Shown piece by piece: positions 9,801 through 17,448 of a DNA stretch of 64,000 nucleotides. Where the stretch lies: positions 163,631 to 227,630 of the forward strand of contig NZ_PDEQ01000007.1 in the NCBI RefSeq assembly GCF_002554795.1. Direction: 5' to 3'. A program made the translations under genes and the position numbers. The notes under the pieces are model-generated. The model did no database searches and was not told the origin of the DNA. It was given only the letters and a program-made list of their open reading frames with translations. Each line of letters opens with the position of its first letter. Positions within the stretch are counted from its first letter, which is position 1. This stretch comes from Longibacter salinarum. Its GTDB lineage: Bacteria; Bacteroidota; Rhodothermia; Rhodothermales; Salinibacteraceae.

Positions 9801-10647
9801 CGGCACCGTTACCCTCACGTGGCCAGAGATTAAAAACCTTCCGGACAAGGTTGGTCTCACGCTTCGCGATACCGAGACGGGTGATGTGATTGATCTACGG
9901 TCTCAAAATGATTACCAGTTCCAGCTTACGGCTAACACGACGTGCTCGAATGCTGTTGCTAAGTCATCTTCGGATCTTCAGGCTGCTCCAACGCCTCAGA
10001 TCATGACGGCCTCGGCCTCTAAGTCTACTCCCGGGACTCGGTTCGAGTTGGTGATCTCGCCCAACGGAGTGCTACCTGTTGAGATCGGCTCCTTCACGGG
10101 CTCGCTCGATGGTGAATCTGCTGCTATTATGGAGTGGACGACGCTGAGCGAGACGAGCAACAGCGGGTTCTACGTCGAGCAGAAGGTCGACGGCAGCTAC
10201 CAGACGGTCTCCTCGCTGATTGAAGGCGCGGGCACCACGACGGAGCAGCAGTCCTACCGCTTCCGCGTGGAGGACCTCGAGGAAGGCACGACGCACACGT
10301 TCCGCCTCCGCCAGGTGGATGTGGACGGCGCGACGTCCTACTCGGAGACAGTCGACGTGAAGGTCGGCATCCAGGATGCGTACAAGCTAGAAGCTTACCC
10401 GAATCCGGTCGCCAACGGTCAGCAGCCGACGGTGCGCTTCGCAGTCGATAAGAGCCAGCCCGTTACGATCGAGCTGTACAACACGCTCGGTCAGCGCGTG
10501 CGGACGCTCTACAACGACACGCCGCGGGTCACGGGCGAATTCCAGAAGGTGCAGGTGGACGTGAACAGCCTCGCAAGTGGCGTCTACTTCATCCGGATGC
10601 GCGGCGAAAGCTTCGCGACGACGAAGAAGCTAGTCGTGGTTCGCTAA
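6877..10647 (+). CDS. Large secreted T9SS cargo protein with beta-rich repeats
   Basis: About 1256 residues. The ATG at 6877 precedes a signal peptide ending in TTQAQA; the frame itself opens at a TTG at 6808. Residues ~25-110 look like the start of a G8- or pectate-lyase-like beta region. Next come long Asn/Gly/Ser/Thr-rich repeats of parallel-beta type, then a second part with segments such as GWNLLSNPY. The protein ends with a fibronectin-like segment (EWTTLSETSNSGFYVEQ) and a T9SS type A sorting domain (YPNPVAN...LASGVYFIRM...TKKLVVVR). It should cross the inner membrane by Sec and the outer membrane by T9SS, and end up secreted or on the cell surface. The first two thirds look less GC-rich than the C-terminal module. 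An intrinsic terminator follows. Confidence 0.85.
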   Translation: MRQSATNIPIKVRSSVFGGVPSMGPLALVVLLGVLFALGGQTTQAQATFESDAQASSCDGTWTDVQCWDVTSGSDNGDGYPSAANEDVTILEGDVIQVTTSGLDVGAITINNTDGDATNDGIVFINGGSGSSFTVNGSVSNSGSFTLDLSPVGSGNVTITGGLTNSAGAETTVGRRTLSVGFSLTNSGTVTIGENGVLEVGGNFSNTGTFTATNSGNGSTVTFNGDSDLITQSLSGSFSGGNSFSNLTVAGSAAVNPDGALSGSTPVEVQGDLTVESGGQYGTPGGEDSEMKYGGFDFSIIGTAGFDTNKLTFNNGGSTSSKPLLASGEVFSEVQITGNTYVRISTLFEVNGFLSIESEELNVQSGGSLIINDDFSVGVSATYSPSTSSSTIFTGQTNTGSGGTYDPSESTCTSNGGESTSDGDCEQDVRALGALDLGPVEVDDQDTRVVIATDEGNTNIPNVTSLDIDPGSDDSNVQFVLNNTDIIITGDVVNNGIFLPGGKRVFFKGTSQSITSTEPLEFFDVTVESTGSSDIDVSINPGADITVENQLDIVQGGLGFAGTVSDDASVTLLNQLKMSGGILDTERGSVTLVSKGAETGVDDAEAFVTYIDDDLSGAGDGNLDGEIRGDIVKQRELTGPSSWYFIGSPASTGTNDTFEAFLELGTGTNDLWTQGFVGSDGENAPASASNVRIMDESQPGIDDNGYVSIGAISDATVSGRGYLVYVYGDDNFDGSVTAGETFPKLLDSDLEPYNGKSFDYTADGPGISVTDNGDGAQAGNDQVDIDEGWNLLSNPYLATISWDALTKTNLDDAVYVWDPINRQFLTYSGGSGDLTNGYIAPQQSFLVKATDNTSLPATFNLAIDDITTAQANTSDFFQKSETFEPPVIKIAGEMAGQERSAYLTLLDGGTIQKDRYDAYELGAPVSGSRGAFSIFTTLDNGTGLSINALPSEITKETSIPLETVARGCVGGLPFSGTVTLTWPEIKNLPDKVGLTLRDTETGDVIDLRSQNDYQFQLTANTTCSNAVAKSSSDLQAAPTPQIMTASASKSTPGTRFELVISPNGVLPVEIGSFTGSLDGESAAIMEWTTLSETSNSGFYVEQKVDGSYQTVSSLIEGAGTTTEQQSYRFRVEDLEEGTTHTFRLRQVDVDGATSYSETVDVKVGIQDAYKLEAYPNPVANGQQPTVRFAVDKSQPVTIELYNTLGQRVRTLYNDTPRVTGEFQKVQVDVNSLASGVYFIRMRGESFATTKKLVVVR
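10135..10647 (+). repeat. C-terminal export module, copy 1 (near-identical to 13357-13878)
   Basis: From the codons for WTTLSE to the stop codon, this DNA matches the end of the next gene almost base for base, apart from a three-codon length difference and scattered substitutions. Similarity stops abruptly at the TAA. See copy 2 and the related finding. Confidence 0.9.
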
Positions 10648-10678
10648 ACATCAAGTATAGTCTCAATTCATAACAAAG

Positions 10679-10709
10679 GGGTCGCTTCCTTCGGGGGAGC
10701 GACCCTTTT
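10679..10709 (+). terminator. Rho-independent terminator
   Basis: Stem GGGTCGCT (10679-10686) with AGCGACCC (10698-10705), a loop containing TTCG, then TTTT. It sits 32 bases after the stop of the first cargo gene. Confidence 0.85.
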
Positions 10710-11010
10710 ATGCTGCGTGACGGTCTGTTGTAGTCTCATACATTTATAGTGTCGAGATGAACTGAAACTTTGTTTTTTCTGTTGAGGATAGTAAATTCTT
10801 GTTGTGTTCAGGAGTCGGATTGTGTAAATGAAACCGCGATATGATGAACGGATGCTGTATAGTGTCCGCCTCCGTGATGAAAAAGGTGGATCTGGGAGGT
10901 TGATGATGTTGGTTTAAAGAAATGTTATTTACGTGGTCCATTGCATAATGTACTCCGACCTCGGCGCACCAAATCCTCGAATTGCGTACCGCTAACAACG
11001 CAAAGATGAT

Positions 11011-13878
11011 ATGAGCTCGATTGTGACGACTGTATTTTCGCGCACCTTATCAGTTTTTTTTGTTGTCCTTTTATCTGTTTTTGGGATGGGGGGAGGACTG
11101 CTGTTTGCTCAGTCTACGTATAACGTCGATTCTAGTGGAGATGAGGCAGATGCTTCCGTAGGGGATGGCGTATGTGCTAGTACGTTAGGCACCTGTACTT
11201 TCAGGGCGGCACTTCAAGAGGCGAACAGTGACCCCGTTCAAGATATTATAGATTTCTCATCGATTCCTACAGGTGCCGGTGGGGTGGCAAGAATTAATGT
11301 CTCAACGGAGTTGGACATAAATAATCCGGTCCAAATTTTGGGGCGTTCCGCCCCGGGATACGCGACGAATCAGCAACCCGTCATTGTCTTGGACGGGGGA
11401 GGCACGCCATCGGGGACAGACGGATTAGAGATAGGCTCAGATGATGTTGTGATAGAAGCGCTATCTCTCGTTGATTTTGCAGATGATGGTATCGACGTTC
11501 GAGCCGGAACCAACGTGCGCATATCATACAGTCATATTGGACTTGAGCCAGATGGGGTCACTGTCTCAGGGAATGCGAATAATGGTATCGAGGTTCAGGG
11601 CAACGGCGTCGTAATTGGAGCGACTGATGCTCACCCAAATGGAGGAAACGTCATTTCAGGGAATAGCGGTAACGGGGTATTTCTCAATGGACCTGACCCA
11701 CGCGTTCGCCTTGGTGGCAATATCATCGGGTTGGATGCATCTGCCTCCCAAGACCGTGGTAACTCTGCTTTTGGGATTTTGATACCGTCTGGTACTGGTT
11801 CTGAGATTGGGTATACTAGCAGCAGTGGGGTTACGTACGGCAACGTTATAAGTGGAAACGGAACAACGGGAATCGCTCTTGAGAGCACCGGTCACATGGT
11901 GGTTGGCAACGTGATCGGCCTGGATGGTTCTGAGTCGGTGGCAATCCCCAATCGAATAGGTGTATTTTTAGAGGTCGGGTCCAATGTTGTGGGGGGCGCT
12001 AGCCGAGGTGAAAAGAGCAATATCATTGCAGGAAACGACGAAGAAGGTATACGTATAGGACGCGCGAACCAATCCACTTCTAACGGGAACCATGTTCGCA
12101 ATAACTATATCGGCGTCTCTTCTACGTCTGTCTCTTTCCCAAACTCGACTGGGATCCAAGTTGAGTTCGGATCTGATAATGTGATTGACAGTAATGTAAT
12201 CGGCGGAAATAGTATTGGGGTGACGATCGATAATGACAGTGCAAGAAATCAAGTTTTCCGTAACTTGATTGGGGCTTCGGCTTCAGGCAACAACATTGGT
12301 AATTCTTCCGGTGGTATCCGGGTAGCTTCGTCGCCTGCGGATTTGGCCGATGCAAACCGAGTCGGTGGCTCTCTCCTAGCCGACGCCAACATTATTGGCT
12401 TCAACAGCAGTTACGGCATTGCTATCGAAGGTGAGCGTAACGTCATTGCGGCGAACTATGTGGGGACGGACGATGCCGCTAATGACCTGTCAAACGACGG
12501 CCCCGGTATTCGAATTACCGCCTCGAACGTCATCGTTGGTGAGGCAGCCGGCGGGGGGAGCGTCGTCGGTTTCAACGCTGGTGATGGCATTCTTGTCCAG
12601 AATGCGAGTAGCGTGAGCGTGGCAGCGAATTACGTCGGACAGACGCTCGCCGGCGATAACGTCGGAAATGGAGGCAACGGCGTAGGCATTGTTGCAACGA
12701 GTGGGAATACGGCGTCCGGTAACACCGTCGGTTATGCCTATGGAGGCACGGTTCCGGGAGACCCGTCGCCCTCCAGCGGGGCCGGGAATGTGGTAGCGAA
12801 TAACAATGGTGCCGGTGTCGCCGTGCGAGGCGCAGGTACCGTGGAGGGAAATGCGATGCGAGGCAATAGCATCTTCGCGAACGCTGCCGTTGGTATCGAC
12901 CTCGGTAATGATGGGCAGACCGCCAACGACGCTCAGGATAGCGACACCGGGCCGAACCAGCTTCAGAACTTTCCGGAGCTGAGCGCTGCTGAGACGGAGC
13001 TCACGCAATCCGGGGATATTCAGGTTCGGTATCAGGTCGACTGCGATCCAGCGAATTGCGACTTCGGTACGAATGGTCTGGCGATCGACCTGTATCGAAC
13101 GTCCGGCGGCGGCGCGACGCAGGGACGTACGTTCCTCGGGTCGACGTTCTATGCCGAGGCAGATGCCGGCACGTTCGTAACGGCGACGATTACCCCGCCA
13201 AGTTCGGTGACGGTCGAAGAAACGGACGAGGTCGTTGCTCTCGCCACGGACGCTTCCGGTAACACGAGTGAGTTCACATCGACGCCAGACGTTCTTCCGG
13301 TCGAACTGGCCTTTTTCAACGGTACCCGGGAAGGTGTAGACACCGTCCTCCTCGAATGGACGACGCTGAGCGAAAGCAACAACAGCGGGTTCTACGTCGA
13401 GCAGAAGGTCGACGGCAGCTACCAGACGGTCTCCTCGCTCGTCGCATCGCAGGCGCCAAACGGCACCACGACGGAGCAGCAGTCCTACCGCTTCCGCGTG
13501 GAGGACCTCGAGGAAGGCACGACGCACACGTTCCGCCTCCGCCAGGTGGATGTGGACGGGAAGACATCCTACTCGGAGACGGTCGATGTGAAGGTCGGCA
13601 TCCAGGATGCGTACAAGCTGGAAGCCTACCCGAACCCGGTCGCCAATGGTCAGCAGCCGACGGTGCGCTTCGCGGTTGATAAGAGCCAGCCCGTTACGAT
13701 CGAGCTGTACAACACGCTCGGTCAGCGCGTACGGACGCTCTACAACGACACGCCGCGGGTCACGGGCGAATTCCAGAAGGTGCAGGTGGACGTGAACAGC
13801 CTCGCAAGCGGCGTCTACTTCATCCGGATGCGCGGCGAAAGCTTCGCGACGACGAAGAAGCTAGTCGTGGTTCGCTAA
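11011..13878 (+). CDS. Secreted beta-helix protein with T9SS sorting domain
   Basis: 955 residues. The ATG at 11011 starts a signal peptide ending GGLLFAQ. Next comes a CSLREA-like segment (GVCASTLGTCTFRAALQEAN). After it, residues ~100-640 are right-handed parallel beta-helix repeats with recurrent NVISGN- and GNVIGLD-type turns, as in pectate-lyase-like surface proteins. No catalytic residues can be assigned. The end carries the same fibronectin-like plus T9SS type A module as the preceding gene (DVLPVELAFFNG...TKKLVVVR). It is preceded by a 363-bp gap with the previous terminator and nothing else I can support, and is followed by its own terminator, so it is likely a single-gene unit. Its first half is visibly less GC-rich than its last fifth. 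Confidence 0.87.
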   Translation: MSSIVTTVFSRTLSVFFVVLLSVFGMGGGLLFAQSTYNVDSSGDEADASVGDGVCASTLGTCTFRAALQEANSDPVQDIIDFSSIPTGAGGVARINVSTELDINNPVQILGRSAPGYATNQQPVIVLDGGGTPSGTDGLEIGSDDVVIEALSLVDFADDGIDVRAGTNVRISYSHIGLEPDGVTVSGNANNGIEVQGNGVVIGATDAHPNGGNVISGNSGNGVFLNGPDPRVRLGGNIIGLDASASQDRGNSAFGILIPSGTGSEIGYTSSSGVTYGNVISGNGTTGIALESTGHMVVGNVIGLDGSESVAIPNRIGVFLEVGSNVVGGASRGEKSNIIAGNDEEGIRIGRANQSTSNGNHVRNNYIGVSSTSVSFPNSTGIQVEFGSDNVIDSNVIGGNSIGVTIDNDSARNQVFRNLIGASASGNNIGNSSGGIRVASSPADLADANRVGGSLLADANIIGFNSSYGIAIEGERNVIAANYVGTDDAANDLSNDGPGIRITASNVIVGEAAGGGSVVGFNAGDGILVQNASSVSVAANYVGQTLAGDNVGNGGNGVGIVATSGNTASGNTVGYAYGGTVPGDPSPSSGAGNVVANNNGAGVAVRGAGTVEGNAMRGNSIFANAAVGIDLGNDGQTANDAQDSDTGPNQLQNFPELSAAETELTQSGDIQVRYQVDCDPANCDFGTNGLAIDLYRTSGGGATQGRTFLGSTFYAEADAGTFVTATITPPSSVTVEETDEVVALATDASGNTSEFTSTPDVLPVELAFFNGTREGVDTVLLEWTTLSESNNSGFYVEQKVDGSYQTVSSLVASQAPNGTTTEQQSYRFRVEDLEEGTTHTFRLRQVDVDGKTSYSETVDVKVGIQDAYKLEAYPNPVANGQQPTVRFAVDKSQPVTIELYNTLGQRVRTLYNDTPRVTGEFQKVQVDVNSLASGVYFIRMRGESFATTKKLVVVR
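13357..13878 (+). repeat. C-terminal export module, copy 2
   Basis: Near-identical DNA to 10135-10647, including synonymous positions, from the fibronectin-like segment to the stop. The copies differ mainly by VASQAPNG versus IEGAG and a few single bases. Third-position identity is far higher than protein selection alone would keep. Confidence 0.9.
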
Positions 13879-13943
13879 CCGCTGCTCCTCAGACCCTGTC
13901 CTGGCGCCGCCTCGTGCGGTGCCTTTGGGCAGTCACATAGCCA

Positions 13944-13980
13944 AGCGGCCGATCCCCTCACGGAGATCGGCCGCTTTTTT
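13944..13980 (+). terminator. Rho-independent terminator
   Basis: Perfect 11-bp stem AGCGGCCGATC (13944-13954) with GATCGGCCGCT (13965-13975), then a run of six T. It ends the second cargo gene. The rest of the gap to 14418 holds nothing I can support. Confidence 0.92.
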
Positions 13981-14418
13981 ATTTGCCAGCTCGCATGTAG
14001 AAGGATTCCAGACTGCACCCACAGACTGCGTGGCCGTCGGGTCGTTTCACATACGGGTGTAGGATGACCCCATTATGAACGAACGTAGCGGACGGCCTTG
14101 TCTTTTGCTGGCATGGGGCTCACGGGGTGTTCTTCTCACCCAAGCATCCCCGATTCGATAGCTGCTCGGAAGGTTGGGGTGGGCATGCGCAGCGTTGGAG
14201 ACGCAGAGCGTGCGCTGGATTCATGTGGCCCATGCGTGTCTTCCGCCAGGCGGCTGGAGACGTGGCCCGCTTCCGGCGCAACGCTACGGATGTACGAGGT
14301 CATTTAGCGCCTATACGCATCTGGATCGATGGCGTGGTGGTTTCGGGCAGCAGGGTGGGTCGAAGAGAGGGAGGACAGAGAGGCGGGGGTAAGCGTCGCG
14401 AAATGGGCTCTCATCGGT

Positions 14419-14757
14419 CTAGGACGGCGATGGGGGCTGGCGGATCTCCTTGATGGCCGTCATGAAGTCCTCCTGTGATATCGTCTGGCGGCGTACGACA
14501 AAGGATTCCTCATCCTCGACGCGGAATTGCCCGCTGAAGACAAAGTTGTCGTCATCGTGCGGGGCCGTCAGTCGGCATTTAGGGGACCCGTCGTTGTAGA
14601 GGCCCCACACGTTGTAGACCATTCCTTCGAGCGGTGTGTCGGATTCCTGGCTCTCTTCGATGATCGACAGGGCGATCCCCTTGGCCGCCACCTCCGCCTC
14701 GTCCACGCTGACGTTGAGGGAGCGTAACGCGGCTTTGACATCTTCGCTGATGGTCAT
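14419..14757 (-). CDS. Small hypothetical cytoplasmic protein
   Basis: 112 residues from the ATG at 14757 (MTISEDVKAALRSLNVSVDE). No signal peptide or membrane helix is present. The protein is acidic, with a beta-rich centre (GMVYNVWGLYNDGSPKCRL...FVFSGQFRVEDEESFVVRRQT). The frame is open to 14889, but that extension is arginine- and cysteine-containing and out of character. I do not recognise a family. It stands alone between long gaps; 14758-15209 shows no further gene or clear signal. Confidence 0.6.
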   Translation of the reverse strand: MTISEDVKAALRSLNVSVDEAEVAAKGIALSIIEESQESDTPLEGMVYNVWGLYNDGSPKCRLTAPHDDDNFVFSGQFRVEDEESFVVRRQTISQEDFMTAIKEIRQPPSPS

Positions 14758-15209
14758 GGCACTCGATGGCAGACAGTGGAATGAAGTTTGGAAATAGATA
14801 ACACGTGCCTGCATCGGCCCGTTCGGTTGCCACGACATGATCAACAGTATCGTTATACCGTTCTGGAAGACGTTTCGTCGTGGAGACAATCTGAACGGAC
14901 GTCACCTGCACATTGGCTCTGCGCGAAGATGCGCTCTCTTTATATTGGATTATGTGGTGCGTCTCTTTTGGCGCATTAACAGAGAGATGACGAGGTATTT
15001 GGGATCATCTACGCGTCACAGGCTTAATCCATAACGCACGCAAACCCTTAATCCACATACTCACCAAGGTGTAAGTCGCTGGTGAGCCGACAGTTACAGT
15101 CCGCTCGCATTCCAGTCAGTGACGACCGCAGTCTTGCTCTCGGTGATACGTGGCCCCGATATCGGTCTGCGTTGCTCCGGTCGTTTTTCGCCTCAACCCC
15201 CTTTGATTC

Positions 15210-15764
15210 ATGCGACGATTCTTACAACATACTCTCTCCTTTGCCTTACTCACGCTGCTGATTGCCGGCCCGGCTGTAGCGCAGGTCACCGATGAGGTCA
15301 GCAGCTACACGAAGGTTCGTCGGGTAAAAAGTGCCGAACTGAAGGATATTGACATTAAGAAGTATCCGGGCAACGACGCCGCGCTGATGGCGGAGTTCGA
15401 GTCGGACCCGGAGTCGAGTGAGAGCACATGGGCGCTTTCCTTTTACGGGTTTACCGCTGAGCCGACGTCGATGAGTTCCGCGCAGGAAATCATCATTGTC
15501 GTTGACGGAAGCCCGGTGCAACCGCTTCGAATCGAGAGCAAATCTCGCTCGATCGACGGCGATATTATTGAAATCAAGAAGGCGTTCTTCTCGCGCCCAA
15601 TCTTCCAGCGCCTCGCGTCGGCAGAAGCGATGAAGGTCACGATCGGCGCCGCGGTTTTTGAGGTGCCCAAGCGGGCCCGCGAAGACATGCAGACGATCCT
15701 GGACAAGATTCCGGCGAAGGACGGTCGCCGCACTGCGAGCACCGACGGCAGCAACCGCCGTTAG
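15210..15764 (+). CDS. Secreted hypothetical protein
   Basis: 184 residues with a clear Sec signal peptide (RFLQHTLSFALLTLLIAGPAVAQ). The mature part has no cysteines that I can see and alternates beta-like stretches (TWALSFYGFTAEP; EIIIVVDGSPVQPLRIESKS). It is probably periplasmic, perhaps a beta-sandwich. The family is not recognised. It is followed by a 1.7-kb region without a supported gene that holds DnaA-box-like sites and two copies of a structured repeat. Confidence 0.7.
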   Translation: MRRFLQHTLSFALLTLLIAGPAVAQVTDEVSSYTKVRRVKSAELKDIDIKKYPGNDAALMAEFESDPESSESTWALSFYGFTAEPTSMSSAQEIIIVVDGSPVQPLRIESKSRSIDGDIIEIKKAFFSRPIFQRLASAEAMKVTIGAAVFEVPKRAREDMQTILDKIPAKDGRRTASTDGSNRR

Positions 15765-15964
15765 CGCCGGATACCTGCTTTACTGCAGCTCGCCAGGCAG
15801 ATGAGGCGTTGCCGGCGACGCATTTGCACGCGTCGCACGACTCTCAGAATCGCTCCAGCAACGGAGTACGATTCGGGAGACGTGCGGCGCGTTCTCTATT
15901 TGTATCAATATCGGCTATCCATTTCGAGGCGTCTGGCCCAACGCCCCACAGCGCCGCTCAGAAG

Positions 15965-15973
15965 TTATCCACA
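15965..15973 (+). promoter_or_regulatory. DnaA-box-like 9-mer TTATCCACA
   Basis: Exact match to the strict DnaA box, preceded by AAG. A second, identically oriented copy lies 148 bp away in the same non-coding gap. Confidence 0.45.
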
Positions 15974-16112
15974 TCGGGTAGACCGCCCTTTACGGAAAAG
16001 AGTAATAACGGAAATAGCCTGTTGCGACCCTTTTCGTCATCACGGTACAGAATCCCATGCCTTATATCTGTTATTGGCCCTGTTTGTGGGTGGTGATCGC
16101 TCGTCGGAAAAG

Positions 16113-16121
16113 TTATCCACA
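16113..16121 (+). promoter_or_regulatory. DnaA-box-like 9-mer TTATCCACA
   Basis: Second exact DnaA-box sequence. It shares the flank AAGTTATCCACA with the first. Chance occurrence of one such 9-mer in the window is plausible; two in one gap is less so. Confidence 0.45.
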
Positions 16122-16132
16122 CTCCGTGAACA

Positions 16133-16188
16133 GTGAGGGATGGGGTTTGGAGTGCGGGGGATGTGGGAAAGGGGGAGTGGGAGAATGG
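16133..16188 (+). repeat. Degenerate G-rich octamer tandem repeat
   Basis: About seven 8-base units of loose form GGGAGTGG/GAGAATGG lie just after the second DnaA-like box. They are more degenerate than the other short tandem repeats in this window but share their unit length and purine strand bias. Confidence 0.4.
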
Positions 16189-16239
16189 GGGCTCCATTTT
16201 TCGAACTTAGCGCCTTGGGCCGATCGTTCTGCTCCTGGT

Positions 16240-16759
16240 GTCTCATTTTTTGGATCGCCAAAAAACGAGACGCAAAAATCGCCACAGGCACTACCTCGCT
16301 TCGCTCGGGGCGGCTCCCCGGCGGTCCGCGCTTCTTCTAGCGCTACGCCGTCGCCACTGAACGAACCCAAACTCGCGAGACCAGCTCGCTCAGACAGGGG
16401 TTCGTTCTTGTCGTGGCTCCGCCTTCGCGCTCAAGACGACGAACCGCGCAAGGCCGGGAGACAGAACTCTCGCTTCAGCAATCTTGTTTGCGTCGTTTCG
16501 GCCCTTGCGAAGATCGGCGCCCGGAGGGACCGGGAAGCGGAGCGACCCATTAGCTGGATCAGTCGTAGGGTAGCGAAATCGGTTGGCGGGGAAATTCTTC
16601 TTGTTTGAGCCCCTGAAGCGCTGAGGTCTATAATTAGTGAACTGCTTTTAGAAGGGGCGAGTTTGAAGAATTTCAGCGAAGCGGAGCGGGCACTCACCCG
16701 ATCTTCGGACAGGCCTTGACTTTTTTCTCGCCGGTTTTTTGGTCAAGCAAAAAACCGGC
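16240..16759 (+). repeat. Structured intergenic element, copy A (520 bp)
   Basis: Starts with a palindrome (16240-16271): GTCTC, A, six T, GG, loop atcg, then the complement. Ends with the hairpin at 16730-16759: GCCGGTTTTTTG, loop GTCAAG, CAAAAAACCGGC. Internal helices are GAACGAACCC/GGGTTCGTTC (16359-16368 with 16398-16407), CGAAGATCGG/CCGATCTTCG (16508-16517 with 16698-16707) and GAAATTCTTC/GAAGAATTTC (16591-16600 with 16665-16674). CTTGAC at 16715-16720 can pair with the terminal loop. A 24-base block at 16435-16458 is identical in all four copies. No protein frame is conserved among copies. Likely transcribed as a structured RNA; direction unproven but probably plus. Confidence 0.85.
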
Positions 16760-16793
16760 ACCACCGGATCGGAGAAGGATTCCACTCTTGATT

Positions 16794-17379
16794 GTCTCAT
16801 TTTTTGGATCGCCAAAAAACGAGACACAAAAATCACCACAGGCACTACCTCGCTTCTCTCGGGTCGGCGACCCGTCTGTCTGCGCTTCGTCTAGCGCTCC
16901 CTCTCCGCCACTCAACGAATCTAAAGGGCCCGTAGGGTCATCCTGTGGACTCGCCCGCACGGCGGGCTCAGACAGAGATTCGTTCGGGTCGTGGCTTCGT
17001 CTCCGCGCACCACGGGCACTAACTCGCGATGCTCATGTCGCTCGAGACGACGAACCGCGCAAGGCCGGGAGCACAGCGACCTTCGTCTGGGCTCTGGATG
17101 CTACGAGCGCAGGGCGTTTCGGCCCTTGCGAAGATCGGCGCTCGGAGGATTTAGAAAGCGGAGCGTCCCATCATTTCCATCGATTGCAGATCAGCACGTC
17201 GCTTCGGCGGGGAAATTCTCTTTGTTTGAGGCCTCGTAGCACTTCATCATGCGTCTAGCAGAATATTAGTAGAGAGGCCGAGTTCAGAGAATTTCAGCGG
17301 AGTGATCCGGATCCTCAGCCGATCTTCGGACAGGCCTTGACTTTTTTCCACCGGTTTTTTGGTCAAGCAAAAAACCGGT
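16794..17379 (+). repeat. Structured intergenic element, copy B (586 bp)
   Basis: Tandem to copy A after a 34-base spacer. Left palindrome 16794-16825; right hairpin 17350-17379, whose outer pair is A-T where copy A has G-C. Helices: AACGAATCT/AGATTCGTT (16914-16922 with 16976-16984), CGAAGATCGG/CCGATCTTCG (17129-17138 with 17319-17328) and GAAATTCTCT/AGAGAATTTC (17212-17221 with 17286-17295). The 24-base constant block is at 17046-17069. An extra segment lies just before that block. An inner hairpin, CCCGC/GCGGG, replaces GCGAG/CTCGC of copy A. Confidence 0.85.
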
Positions 17380-17448
17380 ATCACCGGCGGGGGACGGATG
17401 CCGGTCCTCTGCCCCACTTCAAGGGCTGAACACAGAGCGACACCAGCA

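Noticed and set aside
10744..10998. 84-codon minus-strand frame between the two cargo genes
   Set aside because: Overlaps the likely promoter region of the second cargo gene and has no signal or domain.
12490..13527. 345-codon minus-strand frame inside the second T9SS cargo gene
   Set aside because: Antisense shadow of a GC-rich gene; a piece of it recurs opposite the first cargo gene only because the DNA module is duplicated.
16057..17258. Open frames of ~180 codons across repeat copies A and B
   Set aside because: The matching parts of the other copies shift frame after small indels, composition is Arg/Ser/Pro-rich, and conservation follows helices instead of codons.
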